64,000 nt of DNA, taken from Acidobacteriota bacterium (GTDB lineage: Bacteria > Acidobacteriota > Terriglobia > Terriglobales > Acidobacteriaceae). Under the pieces are notes generated by a model. It was given only the letters and a program-made list of their open reading frames with translations, was not told the origin of the DNA and made no database searches. Shown piece after piece: positions 54,525 to 63,975 of the stretch. A program made the position numbers and the translations under genes. The first letter of the stretch is position 1. Each line of letters opens with the position of its first letter. Location: assembly GCA_021792135.1 (NCBI GenBank), contig JAJYVF010000003.1:154326-218325 (forward strand). The letters run 5' to 3'.

Positions 54525-55418
54525 ATGATGCGCGTTTTTGTGACTGGCGCTACCGGATTCATCGGCTCTGCCATCGTGAAGGAACTTATGGATGCTGGGC
54601 ATCAGGTACTTGGCCTGGCGCGCTCGGATGCGGGGGCCCGCGCGCTCATCGCCGCCGGTGCTCAGCTACATCGCGGCGACCTGGAAGACCTGGAAAGCCT
54701 GCGCAGTGGAGCGGTCGCGTCGGACGCCGTCATCCACACCGCCTTCCGACATGACTGGACCAGGTTCGCGGAAAGCTGCGAACTGGACAGACGTGCGATC
54801 GAAGTCATCGGCGAGGCACTCCGGAGTTCCAGCCGTCCATTCATCCTTACAGGTGGGCTCGCCGTGATTGCCAAGGGCCGTCCTGCCACCGAAGATGATC
54901 CGCCGCTTCCCGTTTCCAGTTCATACCCTCGCGCTTCAGAAGCGACAGGCGCCGCACTCGAAGCGCGAGGAGTGAGCACGTCAGTAGTCCGCCTTCCTCA
55001 GGTTCACGATACGGTCAGGCAGGGCCTTGTAAGCTATCTCATCGCCGTGGCCCGCCAAAAGGGCGTCTCGGCATACGTTGGCGACGGACACACCCGCTGG
55101 GCCGCGGTGCACCGACTGGATGCTGCGCGCCTGTACCGTCTTGCGCTGGAGAAGCATAAGTCAGGCGCACGGTATCATGCCGTGGCCGAAGAGGGTGTAC
55201 CCCTCGTCGATATCGCCACTGCCATCGGCCAGGGATTGAATGTTCCCGTCCGTTCCATTTCTCCGGAACAGGCTCAGGAACATTTCGGCTTCCTCGGACT
55301 TTTTGCGGGGATGGACCTTCAGGGTTCCAGTGCGAAAACGCAGCAGCAACTTGGATGGAGTCCGGCAGGACCTGGGCTGATTTCCGATCTTAAAAGCTTC
55401 CGCTATGCGCAGGACTGA
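54525..55418 (+). CDS. NAD(P)-binding epimerase-like oxidoreductase
   Basis: 297 residues, SDR of the atypical/extended type. GATGFIGSAIVKEL at the N-terminus, GDLEDLESL, VIHTAF, and SYPRASEATG where the usual YxxxK would be (Tyr present, Lys replaced), so activity as a classical epimerase is doubtful. GGAGGAGA precedes two adjacent ATGs (54525 and 54528). It is followed after 64 bp by another SDR, and controlled by the neighbouring TetR site. Confidence 0.85.
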   Translation: MMRVFVTGATGFIGSAIVKELMDAGHQVLGLARSDAGARALIAAGAQLHRGDLEDLESLRSGAVASDAVIHTAFRHDWTRFAESCELDRRAIEVIGEALRSSSRPFILTGGLAVIAKGRPATEDDPPLPVSSSYPRASEATGAALEARGVSTSVVRLPQVHDTVRQGLVSYLIAVARQKGVSAYVGDGHTRWAAVHRLDAARLYRLALEKHKSGARYHAVAEEGVPLVDIATAIGQGLNVPVRSISPEQAQEHFGFLGLFAGMDLQGSSAKTQQQLGWSPAGPGLISDLKSFRYAQD

Positions 55419-55482
55419 ACAAAGTGGCCGAGGCGCTGTTTGCGACTCAGCTCAAAACAGACCTTTTACAGAGGAATCGAAG

Positions 55483-56331
55483 ATGAAGAAGACATGGTTC
55501 ATTACCGGCGCATCACGCGGCTTCGGCCGCATCTGGGCCGAAGCCGCTCTTCAACGCGGTGATCAGGTCACGGCGACTGCCCGCAAACGATCCGACGTCG
55601 CAGATCTCACGGAACGCTTCGGCGACGCCGTCCTTCCGCTGGCTCTCGACGTGACCAATGCCGGGCAGGTGATGCAGGTAGTTCAGCAAGGGTACGCCCA
55701 CTTCGGCAGGCTCGACGTTCTGGTCAACAATGCAGGCACCAGTCTGGTTGCAGCAACTGAGGAGGCGAGCGACGAGCAAATTCGCGCCCTGTTCGATGTG
55801 AACTACCTCGGCATGATCCGGGTGCTGCGAGCGGCTCTGCCTCTGTTGCGCCAACAGGGAAGCGGACACATTCTCGGCGTTTCGAGTGGGCTTGGAATTA
55901 CGTCGATGCCGCTCATCGGATACTACTGCGCAACCAAATGGGCCGTGGAGGCGCTGCACGAATCGCTGGCGCAGGAGGTCAAACCGTTCGGCATCCGCGT
56001 GACGCTCGTGGAACCAGGCGCCTATGCGACCGACTTCGGCAAGGGTGCACAGATCGCCGATGCTCAGCAACCATACGCGGAGTTCCGCAAGCAGTTTCTG
56101 ACGCATCTTGCCGGCATGGAACGTGGCGACCCCAGAGCGACCGCACAGGCCGTTCTCAAACTCGTGGATTCCAATGACCCGCCGTTGCGGCTCGGGCTGG
56201 GCACCACGATTCTGCCTCGGGCTCGTGCCGCCTATGCCGAGCGCCTGGCCACCTGGGAAGCATGGGATGACGTTGCCAACGCCGCTATGGGCGAGCCGAA
56301 GATAACTTCGGAGGCGTGGATCCATCAATAA
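55483..56331 (+). CDS. Classical short-chain dehydrogenase/reductase
   Basis: 282 residues. Cofactor motif ITGASRGFGR, NNAGT, catalytic Ser in VSSGLGI and Tyr-Lys in YYCATKWAV. LVEPGAYATDF is the typical substrate-side strand. 'Oxidoreductases of aldehydes/ketones' is as far as sequence allows. ATG 55483 follows AGAGGAATCG. It belongs to the TetR-controlled pair. Confidence 0.92.
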   Translation: MKKTWFITGASRGFGRIWAEAALQRGDQVTATARKRSDVADLTERFGDAVLPLALDVTNAGQVMQVVQQGYAHFGRLDVLVNNAGTSLVAATEEASDEQIRALFDVNYLGMIRVLRAALPLLRQQGSGHILGVSSGLGITSMPLIGYYCATKWAVEALHESLAQEVKPFGIRVTLVEPGAYATDFGKGAQIADAQQPYAEFRKQFLTHLAGMERGDPRATAQAVLKLVDSNDPPLRLGLGTTILPRARAAYAERLATWEAWDDVANAAMGEPKITSEAWIHQ

Positions 56332-56436
56332 TGGTCCGCCCAGCCGGCCTTCCAAACGGCGAATTTGCTTGCTTTAGGCGGGCTGGGATACGTGGAGAAG
56401 CTCCGCCGCCCGTCCGGTTGGCTTATCCTCATCTCC

Positions 56437-56994
56437 ATGCTTGAACACATCGCATGGGGCGAGCTGTTTCTCTGCTGGATTGTGTGGCCGCTGGCCTTCA
56501 TCCAGCCCAGCCGCCAGGCCGCCGGCCAGAAGGAGACCGTGCGCGCCCCCGCTTCGCGCTGGGGCATCGGCCTTGTCTTCGTCGCCTTTGCCCTGGTTTG
56601 GATTCGCGTCACCCCCGTCGGCTATCACCAGCCCGCCGCCGAATCCATCCCCTCCATGATCCTCGCCCCCCTCTCCGTGGTGCTGGTCTGGGCCGCCGCG
56701 CACCGCCTCGGCAGGCAGTGGCGCTACCAGGCCGCCCTGCGTGAAAATCACGAGCTCATCCAAAGCGGCGTCTATCGCCGCCTGCGCCACCCCATCTACG
56801 CTTCAATGCTCGGCATGTTGCTCGCCACCGGCCTCGCGTGGTCGTGGTGGCCCATGTTTCTCGGCGGCCTCGCCTTGTTCATCGCCGGAACCGAAATCCG
56901 CATCGCCGCCGAAGAGCGCCTGCTCACGCAGAATTTCCCCACCTACGCCGAATACCGCGCGCGCACCAGAGGCTACATCCCGTTCATCCGCTGA
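56437..56994 (+). CDS. Isoprenylcysteine carboxyl methyltransferase-like membrane protein
   Basis: 185 residues from ATG 56437 (a TTG at 56365 would add 24). Several hydrophobic helices (LFLCWIVWPLAF, WGIGLVFVAFALVWI, MILAPLSVVLVW). The C-terminus has the ICMT/PEMT pattern RRLRHPIYASMLGM, with FIAGTEIRIAAEERLL and FPTYAEYRARTRGYIPFI, which binds SAM in related enzymes. Bacterial substrates are unknown; lipid or small-molecule methylation is likely. Confidence 0.8.
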   Translation: MLEHIAWGELFLCWIVWPLAFIQPSRQAAGQKETVRAPASRWGIGLVFVAFALVWIRVTPVGYHQPAAESIPSMILAPLSVVLVWAAAHRLGRQWRYQAALRENHELIQSGVYRRLRHPIYASMLGMLLATGLAWSWWPMFLGGLALFIAGTEIRIAAEERLLTQNFPTYAEYRARTRGYIPFIR

Positions 56995-57051
56995 AAAGGA
57001 ATCCGCACCCGGTTCGGAGAACAGCCCCGCGGGGATCGCCCCGCTGCGGAG

Positions 57052-59610
57052 CTACTCGGCGCGCAGCGCCTTCACCGGGTCGAGGGAGGCAGCGCGCTGC
57101 GCCGGGATGATGCTGGCAAAGAGCGCGCAGAGGCTAAGGGTGAGGATCGAGCTGGCCAGAACCAGCGGGTCCCATCCGTGGACGTGGTAGAGCTGCGCGG
57201 CCATCAGGCGTGCGCTGCCGATGGCCGCCGGGATACCGATCAGCAGCCCCACGCCGATCTGCAGGAAAGCCCCGCGCAGCACCAGCCCGATGATGCCGGG
57301 ACGGTTGGCGCCGAGAGCCATGCGGATGCCGATCTCGCTGGTGCGGCGCGCGACCCCGTAGGCGGTGACGCCGTAAAGGCCGATGGCGGCCAGCACGAGA
57401 GCGAGAAGGCCGAAGAGGCCGGTCATGCTGGCGACGGCGCGCTGCTGATCGAAGCGGGAATCCACCTGATCCTCGAGGGTGCGCACGCCGAGCAGCGTGA
57501 GATTGGGATCGACCTGGGAGAGTACATGGCGAATCTGCGGCTCGAGGCCCTGCATGCTGCCGCGGATCTGAAGAACGGCGCCTTCGATGAAGTGGGTTTC
57601 ATCATCAATCTGCTGCATCATGGCGCTGTCCGGGTATCTGACGTGCTGGGCGAGCGGGACGAAGAAGAGCGGGCGCGGTGGTTGGCTGTTGGCCGGGTCC
57701 ACATATCTAGCGTTGCCCACGACCCCCACGATCTGGAAGGTGCTGGAATAGCGGGGCAGGTCGAGGCCGAAGAACTGTCCGAGGGGATTCTCCCCCGGCT
57801 TGAAGAAGTTGTGGACGAAAGCCTCATTGACGACTGCGATCTTCTGGGTAGCGTCGGTGTCATCTTCGCTGATGGAGCGGCCGCGGAGAATGGGCTGGCC
57901 GATGGTTTCGAGATAGCCGGCCGCGACATGATCCCAGGAAGAGCCGGAGGGCGCATTGATATCGGGCATGCCGTGGCCCTGGCGAATGACCATTTCACCC
58001 CAGTTGTCGGTGAGAGGCGTGTACTGAGCGAGAGCGGCGCGCTGAACTCCGGGCATCGCGGCGAGGCGGGCCTGGAGATCGCGATAGAGGGCATCGAGCC
58101 GGGCCGCGGACCAGCTTGACCACGGAGCCGTGAGGCTGATGGTGATGCGGTGATCGAGCCGATAGCCGAAGTCCTGGTTCTGCAGATTGGCAAGACTGCG
58201 GGTCAGCAGCCCGGCCCCTGTGAGCAGGACGACCGAGAGCGCGGCCTGCAGGACCACGAGCGTCTTCTGCGGCCAGGATGCGTGATCCCGGGTGCTGCGA
58301 CTGGCGCCGCGGAGGGCCTCGACAGGTTCGGCGTGGGTGGCCAGCCAGGCGGGCGCCGTTCCGAAAATGGCCCCGGTGACCAGCGCGAGCGCGAAAGCAA
58401 AGACCAGCACAGGCAGCGACGGCGCGGCGGAAATCGGCACGGAATCCGCGTGGCGGAAGGCGAACGCGAGGACGAGTTTGACCCCGAGAAAGGCTACGGC
58501 CAGAGACGCCGCGCCGCCGAAGACGGACAGCAGAAGGCTTTCCGTGAGCGCCTGGCGGATGAGACGTTTGCGCGAAGCGCCGAGGGCGAGGCGGATGGAG
58601 GTTACGGTGCGGCGCGAGGCTCCGCGAGCAAGCAGCAGGTTGGCGATATTGGCACAGGCGATGAGCAGAACGAGAGAGCAGACGGCGAGCAGGATGTGGA
58701 GGGAGCTGGCGTAATCCTCTTTCATTGCGGCGACGCCGATGCCGGCAGGAACCACGCGGATGACCTGTTTGGGCAAATCGGCTTGGATGCCCGCCATCCA
58801 GTCGGCCGGCATGCCGCTTTCGTAAATCAGCCAGTGGCGCAGGAGCGCGGTCATGCGCGGAGCGGTGCTGGCGACGGAGGCTGCGGGACGGAGGCGGCCG
58901 ATAACGCGCAGCCATGCCTGAAAATGATGCAGCAGCGAATTCGATCCGTTGAGGGTCGGCTCGAGGTTCAGGGGCAGCCAGAGGTCCGGCGGATCGGCGC
59001 GGAGAGTCTCGCCGAAAAAGCCAGGCGGAGTAATGCCGATGATGGTGACAGGATGGTTGTTGATGATGAAGGAGGAGCCAACAACGGAGGGATCGGAGCC
59101 GTACTGCTGCTGCCAGGTGCGGTAGCTGAGCATGGCAACGGGCGGGGAGTTGGGCTGGTCGTCCGAGGGGCCGATGGCGCGGCCGATGAACGCTCCCAGA
59201 CCGAAGGTGGAAAAGTAATTGCCGCTGATCATCTCTTCGTGGAGCGGCTTGGCGGCGCGGTCGGTCTCGCCGCGGCGGACGGTGAAGGTCCAGCTGCCTG
59301 CCTGGAATGCGGCGAGCGAGGAGAATTCGGGGGTGTCCTGCTGCATGCGCCGATAGAAGTCGTACGAGAAGAATCCCCAGTTGTCCTGAGGACCGCCCTC
59401 AACGCAGCAGTCGTCGCCTTCGCCGATGCGGTAGAGGCTGGCGGGATCGGCCACCGGCAGAGATTTGAGCATGACCGTGTCGATAAGAGAAAAAATGGCC
59501 GTGGTCGCGCCCACGCCGAGGGCGAGGGTCAGCAATGCGGTCAGGGTGAAGAGCGGCGACAGCCGCATCTGGCGAAGGGCGTAGGCAAGGTCCTGGCGCA
59601 GAGTCTGCAT
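57052..59610 (-). CDS. MacB/FtsX-type permease without prefix domain
   Basis: 852 residues, starting MQTLRQDLAYALRQMRLSPL and the first helix FTLTALLTLALGVGATTAIF. The two FtsX modules are complete, with LLIACANIANLLLARGASRRT in the middle and a C-terminal ending IIPAQRAASLDPVKALRAE. It lacks the N-terminal prefix found in the permease at 50.5 kb. No ATPase or PadR gene next to it. Probably a mechanotransmitting membrane protein of unknown substrate. Confidence 0.9.
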   Translation of the reverse strand: MQTLRQDLAYALRQMRLSPLFTLTALLTLALGVGATTAIFSLIDTVMLKSLPVADPASLYRIGEGDDCCVEGGPQDNWGFFSYDFYRRMQQDTPEFSSLAAFQAGSWTFTVRRGETDRAAKPLHEEMISGNYFSTFGLGAFIGRAIGPSDDQPNSPPVAMLSYRTWQQQYGSDPSVVGSSFIINNHPVTIIGITPPGFFGETLRADPPDLWLPLNLEPTLNGSNSLLHHFQAWLRVIGRLRPAASVASTAPRMTALLRHWLIYESGMPADWMAGIQADLPKQVIRVVPAGIGVAAMKEDYASSLHILLAVCSLVLLIACANIANLLLARGASRRTVTSIRLALGASRKRLIRQALTESLLLSVFGGAASLAVAFLGVKLVLAFAFRHADSVPISAAPSLPVLVFAFALALVTGAIFGTAPAWLATHAEPVEALRGASRSTRDHASWPQKTLVVLQAALSVVLLTGAGLLTRSLANLQNQDFGYRLDHRITISLTAPWSSWSAARLDALYRDLQARLAAMPGVQRAALAQYTPLTDNWGEMVIRQGHGMPDINAPSGSSWDHVAAGYLETIGQPILRGRSISEDDTDATQKIAVVNEAFVHNFFKPGENPLGQFFGLDLPRYSSTFQIVGVVGNARYVDPANSQPPRPLFFVPLAQHVRYPDSAMMQQIDDETHFIEGAVLQIRGSMQGLEPQIRHVLSQVDPNLTLLGVRTLEDQVDSRFDQQRAVASMTGLFGLLALVLAAIGLYGVTAYGVARRTSEIGIRMALGANRPGIIGLVLRGAFLQIGVGLLIGIPAAIGSARLMAAQLYHVHGWDPLVLASSILTLSLCALFASIIPAQRAASLDPVKALRAE

Positions 59611-59721
59611 AGGCTGGTCTCAGGAGCGGATACGCGTCGCCGCCACGCCAGGTTCCGGAAACTGATCGGCCCACGGCGAACCTTTGCCAGCCGTCGTAAG
59701 AAGTTCCCGCAAACGCCGGGT

Positions 59722-59762
59722 GCCCCGCCCTTGTCGCCCGCCGTTTGGGCGACAGGGTGGGC
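59722..59762. repeat. Extended imperfect inverted repeat
   Basis: GCCCCGCCCTTGTCGCCC can fold on GGGCGACAGGGTGGGC with two bulges, across a 7-nt loop GCCGTTT. Such GC-rich inverted units are typical dispersed intergenic repeats; only one copy is in the window. Confidence 0.45.
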
Positions 59763-59827
59763 AGCAAATGCCGGGGCTCCGAGCGCACCATCTCTGCCCG
59801 CAGCTGCTGGCCCAGGCGCTTTTGTAT

Positions 59828-59890
59828 CAGGGCACGGCTTCAGCCGTGCCGCAAAGGGTGCAAAGTTGATTCGCGGGCTTTAGCCCCTGA
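59828..59890. repeat. Compound hairpin element
   Basis: Outer arms TCAGG and CCTGA (59828-59832 and 59886-59890) enclose a perfect hairpin GGCACGGCT-TC-AGCCGTGCC (59831-59850) and a second one GGGCT-TT-AGCCC (59875-59886). The three-way design is that of mobile or dispersed structured elements. I believe similar repeats occur widely in Acidobacteriota; copy number must be counted. Confidence 0.5.
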
Positions 59891-60116
59891 GGGATGTCTT
59901 GGCGAGGTTGGTCTCGAAATTCGTGTCTTTCCCACCCTCCGAACCCGTCCACCACATCTTCCAATGAGCGACAAGCCTGAAGGCAACGGTGGAAAGTCAA
60001 GTCGCCTGCATAGCTGAACAGGAACGACTCAGCAACTACGGGCCGTCCCGCCCTGGCGGGGAATCACTCTTTCTGACGTTGCGACGCTGCGTGTCCTGCC
60101 TCGCGGCTCCCCGGCG

Positions 60117-61130
60117 TTACCCCAGCCGTCCCGGCAGATACTGCTCCAGAAAACGCCGCGCCAGGATGAAGCCGTCCTTTCGCTGCTGCGGGAAGTCGGG
60201 AAGGCCGCTGCTGTGCGGCGCATCCCAGAAACGGTCCTCGTGCTCCACGGCGATGCCGCCCTGAAACTGGACCTGCAGCAGCACGGTCAGGAATTCCGGC
60301 CAGTTCACGAGCCCCTGCCCGGGGATGCGGTAGCGCCACCATCCATGTCCGGATATACCCACCTGCTGCAGCACCGGCTGGATGATCTCGGTATCCTTGG
60401 CATGCGCGGCCAGGATCCGATCTTTGAACTGCCACGCCGCGCTGATCGGATCAATGTACTGCCGCACGAAATGCGAAGGATCGAATTCCAGCCCCAGGCG
60501 CTTGCTCGGCACCAGGTCGAAGACCGCCTGCATCGCCGCCGGGGTGGTGGCGAAATTGATGGCGGTTGGGTAGTTCTCCCATCCCATCGTCACGCCCAGT
60601 TTTTCGCAAACCGGCAGGTATTTTTCATGAAACACCTCGGCGAAGGCCCTGGCCTGATCTTCCATGCTGGCGCCCGGCATCCCGCCGCTGAAAGTTCCGA
60701 CAAATTTGCAGCCCAGGCGATGGCAAAATTCCAGGGCGCGAACAAACTCGGCATTCGCGGCCGCGCGCTTGCCTGCATCGGGGTCCGTATGGTTGGGACC
60801 GAAGTATTCGATGCTGACAATGCGAATGCCTGCATGGCGCGCCGTAGCCAGAATCTGATCGATGGCGCTGTCGCTGAGATCCGGGTTGAAGTCCGGACCC
60901 GGCGTCACCACCACGCCTTCGTAGCCGGCCTGCGCTGCAAAGGCGAGCTTCTCCGGCGAGTACGGAGTGATGATCGAGAGTTTGGGATAGGGCGTCTCTG
61001 CCGGCACACCGGTGTGCCCTGCATCCTCCTCGGCCGTCTGTGCCGCCGCAGCCTTGGCCCCAGAAATGCCCAGCGCCGCCGCGGTTGTGCCGCCCACCTT
61101 CAGGAAATCGCGCCGATTCCAGCCGAGCAT
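60117..61130 (-). CDS. Tat-exported sugar isomerase/epimerase-type TIM barrel
   Basis: 337 residues. A Tat signal (NRRDFLKVGGTTAAALG) precedes a barrel of the AP-endonuclease-2/xylose-isomerase superfamily: ALEFCHRLGCKFVGTF, LGVTMGWENYP, LGLEFDPSHFVRQYIDP, ILAAHAKDTE and GGIAVEHEDRFW with the usual Glu/His/Asp metal ligands. It lies divergent to a Gfo/Idh/MocA oxidoreductase, a pairing common in sugar and inositol breakdown. Substrate unknown; periplasmic. Confidence 0.88.
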   Translation of the reverse strand: MLGWNRRDFLKVGGTTAAALGISGAKAAAAQTAEEDAGHTGVPAETPYPKLSIITPYSPEKLAFAAQAGYEGVVVTPGPDFNPDLSDSAIDQILATARHAGIRIVSIEYFGPNHTDPDAGKRAAANAEFVRALEFCHRLGCKFVGTFSGGMPGASMEDQARAFAEVFHEKYLPVCEKLGVTMGWENYPTAINFATTPAAMQAVFDLVPSKRLGLEFDPSHFVRQYIDPISAAWQFKDRILAAHAKDTEIIQPVLQQVGISGHGWWRYRIPGQGLVNWPEFLTVLLQVQFQGGIAVEHEDRFWDAPHSSGLPDFPQQRKDGFILARRFLEQYLPGRLG

Positions 61131-61410
61131 TGACTCTCCACCGCCTCCGTCTTTATATTCGGCGCGATCCTTCGCTCCGGTCGCTTGCCTGCAGAATTAT
61201 ACAGACCACGTCGAACCCGCGAAGATCCACCAACGAGGCCCATTGCGACCAGCAAAAATCACCGTTGCCGGCCATCCGCTTCCGTCGTCCGAGCGCGATT
61301 CCGGGGATAAGGCTATCCTTGACGACTGGGGAATCGCGCGAGAATCACGTACCGTTCTTCGATGCTCCTGCGTGCCCACGAAATGGCAACAACAGGGAGA
61401 TTGCACAGCC

Positions 61411-62799
61411 ATGAAATCGTCCATGCCAACCTCGGCGTCTCGCCGCGAGTTCATCAAGACCACGGGCAAATTCGCAGCCGCCTCGGCTTTGGCCGGCGTG
61501 GCCCTTCCCGGCGCCTACGCTGCCGGCAGCGACGAGATCCAGATCGTCCTGATCGGTTGCGGCGGGCGCGGCGGCGGTGCAGCCGCCAACGCGCTTTCCG
61601 TCCGGCGCGGCCCTGTCAAACTGGTGGCCATGGCCGACATCTTTCCGGATCGCCTCCGCAAAGACCTGACCGCCTTACAGACCCGCTTCCCCAGCCAGGT
61701 GGACGTGCCCCCGGAACGCCAGTTCATCGGCTTCGACGCCTATCAGAAAGCGATGGATTGCCTGAAACCGGGCGACATCGCCATCTTCACCACGCCGCCG
61801 GCGTTTCGCTGGGTGCATTTCTCTTACGCCATCCAGAAGGGCCTGAACGTCTTCATGGAGAAGCCGCTTTCGGCGGACGGCCCCGCGAGTAAGCGCATGT
61901 TGACCCTGGCGCAGGAGTCCCAGGCCAAAAATCTGAAGGTGGGCGTGGGATTGATGTCGCGTCATAACCGGGCGATGCAGGAGCTGGCCAATCGCGTCCA
62001 CGATGGCCAGATTGGCGACATCCTTCTGCAGCGCGGTTACCGCATGCACGGGCTGGGCGGGTATTTCTGCTCGCTTCCCAAACCGGCCGGGATTACCGAT
62101 CTGCTTTACCAGGTGCAGCGCTTCCACAGTTTCATCTGGGCCAGCGGCGGCTGCTTCAACGACTTCTATATCCACCTGATCGATCAGCTGGGCTGGATGA
62201 AGAACCAGTGGCCCGTGAAGGCCCAGGCGCTGGGCGGCCGCGAGTACCGCAACAGTCCTGAAGGCATTCCCTACGTCGATCAGAATTTCGACACCTATTC
62301 GGTGGAATACACCTATTCCGACGGCACCAAATTCTATTTCGACGGCCGGACCATGCCCGGATGCACGCACATCTACTCGAGCTACCTGCACGGCACCAGA
62401 GGGTCGGGAATCGTCTCGAAGGCGGGCGATTGCGGGCAGCCCTCCAGCCTCTATGCCAGCCAGGACCTCACCTCCCAATTGCTCTGGGAATCCACGGTGA
62501 AGCCGGAGGAGCAGGACCCCTACCAGAATGAATGGAATGACCTGGTGGACGCCGTTCGCGACGACAAGCCGTACAACGAGGTCCAGCGTGGGGTGGAGGC
62601 CAGCCTGGTTTCCAGCATGGGCCGGATGGCCGCCCACACCGGCCGCGAAATGACCTTTGAGCAGATGCTCAACTGCGACTTCGAAATGTCGCCCAACACG
62701 GACAAGTTCACCATGGATTCCCCGGCGCCGCTGCTCGCCGATGCCGACGGTCGATATCCTGTGCCGCAGCCGGGCATCGTGACGTCACGGGAATATTGA
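61411..62799 (+). CDS. Tat-exported Gfo/Idh/MocA oxidoreductase
   Basis: 462 residues. N-terminal Tat motif SRREFIKTTGKF and hydrophobic segment to AYAAG. Rossmann domain with VLIGCGGRGGGAA, then FMEKPLSAD (the EKP motif of the family). The C-terminal domain holds the substrate site. NAD(P)-dependent sugar dehydrogenases of this family are exported pre-loaded with cofactor, as in Zymomonas GFOR. It is divergent from the TIM-barrel gene by 280 bp, in which no gene is seen. Confidence 0.9.
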   Translation: MKSSMPTSASRREFIKTTGKFAAASALAGVALPGAYAAGSDEIQIVLIGCGGRGGGAAANALSVRRGPVKLVAMADIFPDRLRKDLTALQTRFPSQVDVPPERQFIGFDAYQKAMDCLKPGDIAIFTTPPAFRWVHFSYAIQKGLNVFMEKPLSADGPASKRMLTLAQESQAKNLKVGVGLMSRHNRAMQELANRVHDGQIGDILLQRGYRMHGLGGYFCSLPKPAGITDLLYQVQRFHSFIWASGGCFNDFYIHLIDQLGWMKNQWPVKAQALGGREYRNSPEGIPYVDQNFDTYSVEYTYSDGTKFYFDGRTMPGCTHIYSSYLHGTRGSGIVSKAGDCGQPSSLYASQDLTSQLLWESTVKPEEQDPYQNEWNDLVDAVRDDKPYNEVQRGVEASLVSSMGRMAAHTGREMTFEQMLNCDFEMSPNTDKFTMDSPAPLLADADGRYPVPQPGIVTSREY

Positions 62800-63085
62800 G
62801 CTTGGGCGGGTCGCTCTGCCCGGCCCGCTTCTGTCTCTCGCCCCAGGGGGTTGATCTCGTGCCGTAAGTGCCAAACGGCACTCATAAAGTCGAAGGGATA
62901 GATCGGGTGCAGGATCGACCCCGAAGATCGTCGGGGGCAACGGCTCTCCTCTTTTCCTGTCTCGATTCGGATGAAAGGACCGCCCTCCGTCACCTGCTCG
63001 GCAGGCTGGCCACCCATCATCCAGGGCACGATGTTCTCTCCGAATGAACACACACCCTTCCCCCCATCACCAAAGGAGAAATCTC

Positions 63086-63502
63086 ATGAGCACCGCAATC
63101 GATCATTTGAACTCGGCCATGCAGAGAGCAGCAGCCATTCGGCCTCAGGTGGGGGGATTTCCCTGGCTCGCCGAGAGCCTTCGGCAGGCCGGGGTCACCC
63201 GTAACATCTGGTCTCTCCCCGCGTGTCAAAGCTTGTTCCTGACCGCGCGGGGGCCGGTGATGATGCAGGGTTCACCGCTGATATCGGGCACAGTGGACGT
63301 ACCGCCCTTCGATCGCGAAGCCCTGATTCGGGCTCTGCGCATTGACCAGGCCGGTGCGAGCACATTTCCAGAGTTCCTGGCGGCCAGCTGGCGCGCCGGG
63401 GTCGTGCGCTATGAAGTGGATTTTGCTGCGCGCAGGGTAGCCTACCAGGGCGCGAATGGTGAGGAGTACGTAGAATCCTATCCCGCCGTCGATCTCGATT
63501 AG
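63086..63502 (+). CDS. DUF1398-family protein
   Basis: 138 residues. SLFLTARGPVMMQGSPLI, IDQAGASTFPEFLAASWRAG, VVRYEVDFAARRVAYQG and the C-terminal EEYVESYPAVDLD follow the DUF1398 (YbcV-like) pattern, a fold of unknown function sometimes called phage envelope protein. ATG 63086 is preceded by AAAGGAG. It stands alone. Confidence 0.8.
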   Translation: MSTAIDHLNSAMQRAAAIRPQVGGFPWLAESLRQAGVTRNIWSLPACQSLFLTARGPVMMQGSPLISGTVDVPPFDREALIRALRIDQAGASTFPEFLAASWRAGVVRYEVDFAARRVAYQGANGEEYVESYPAVDLD

Positions 63503-63975
63503 GTTGTGGATCAAGCGAATCGCCTCGCAGGAACGTGAGCCTTCAGGCCCCGGCTGTTCCGGAAAGTGGAGACCCATCCCCCCAACGCAGAGCCGTCATC
63601 CTGAGCGAACGCGGCCCCGAACGCACTTCCGTTCGGGGGTGGTGAGCGAAGGATCTGCGTTTGCCTCTCTGCTTTGCTCCGCACCCAACTTCCACGATTC
63701 CCGTTTCCGGGAACCTATCCTGCGTGCTGGATTGCTCGCGGTAACATTCGGGGCAGGACTCTCTGGCAACATGAAAAACCTCAGAGGGGTGCTGCGAATG
63801 CCGAGGTGGAACCAAAAGAGCGGGTCGCCCGTTTTGCGGCAACTTGCCGGGCACGGATCGCTGAAGACTGGCCGACTTGAACGAAGCCGCTGCGGCGGCG
63901 GACGCTTCCGCGTGCGGCTGAGCCGGCTTTTGCGGCTGCCGGGGTAGTTTGGTTCGCAGAGAAGGAGGATTCTCT
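63503..63975. other. Spacer with one dispersed-type repeat
   Basis: About 470 bp between the DUF1398 gene and the last partial gene. Apart from the hairpin repeat at 63591-63660 no frame or RNA is convincing. Confidence 0.45.
63591..63660. repeat. Hairpin repeat unit
   Basis: CCCCGAACG (63615-63623) pairs perfectly with CGTTCGGGG (63630-63638), between GTCATCCTGAGCGAA and GTGAGCGAAGGATCTGCG. Flanks of the type CCTGAGCGAA...GCGAAGGATCTGC are widespread intergenic repeats in several bacterial genomes. Single copy here. Confidence 0.45.

Larger units (their letters stand above)
59611..60116. other. Intergenic region containing hairpin repeats
   Basis: About 500 bp with no gene. It carries two repeat-like structures (59722-59762 and 59828-59890). 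The rest, to 60116, shows no clear frame or motif. Confidence 0.5.

Noticed and set aside
58150..59883. 577-codon plus-strand ORF
   Set aside because: Antisense to the large permease gene; Glu/Gly/Arg-rich shadow with no ribosome site.
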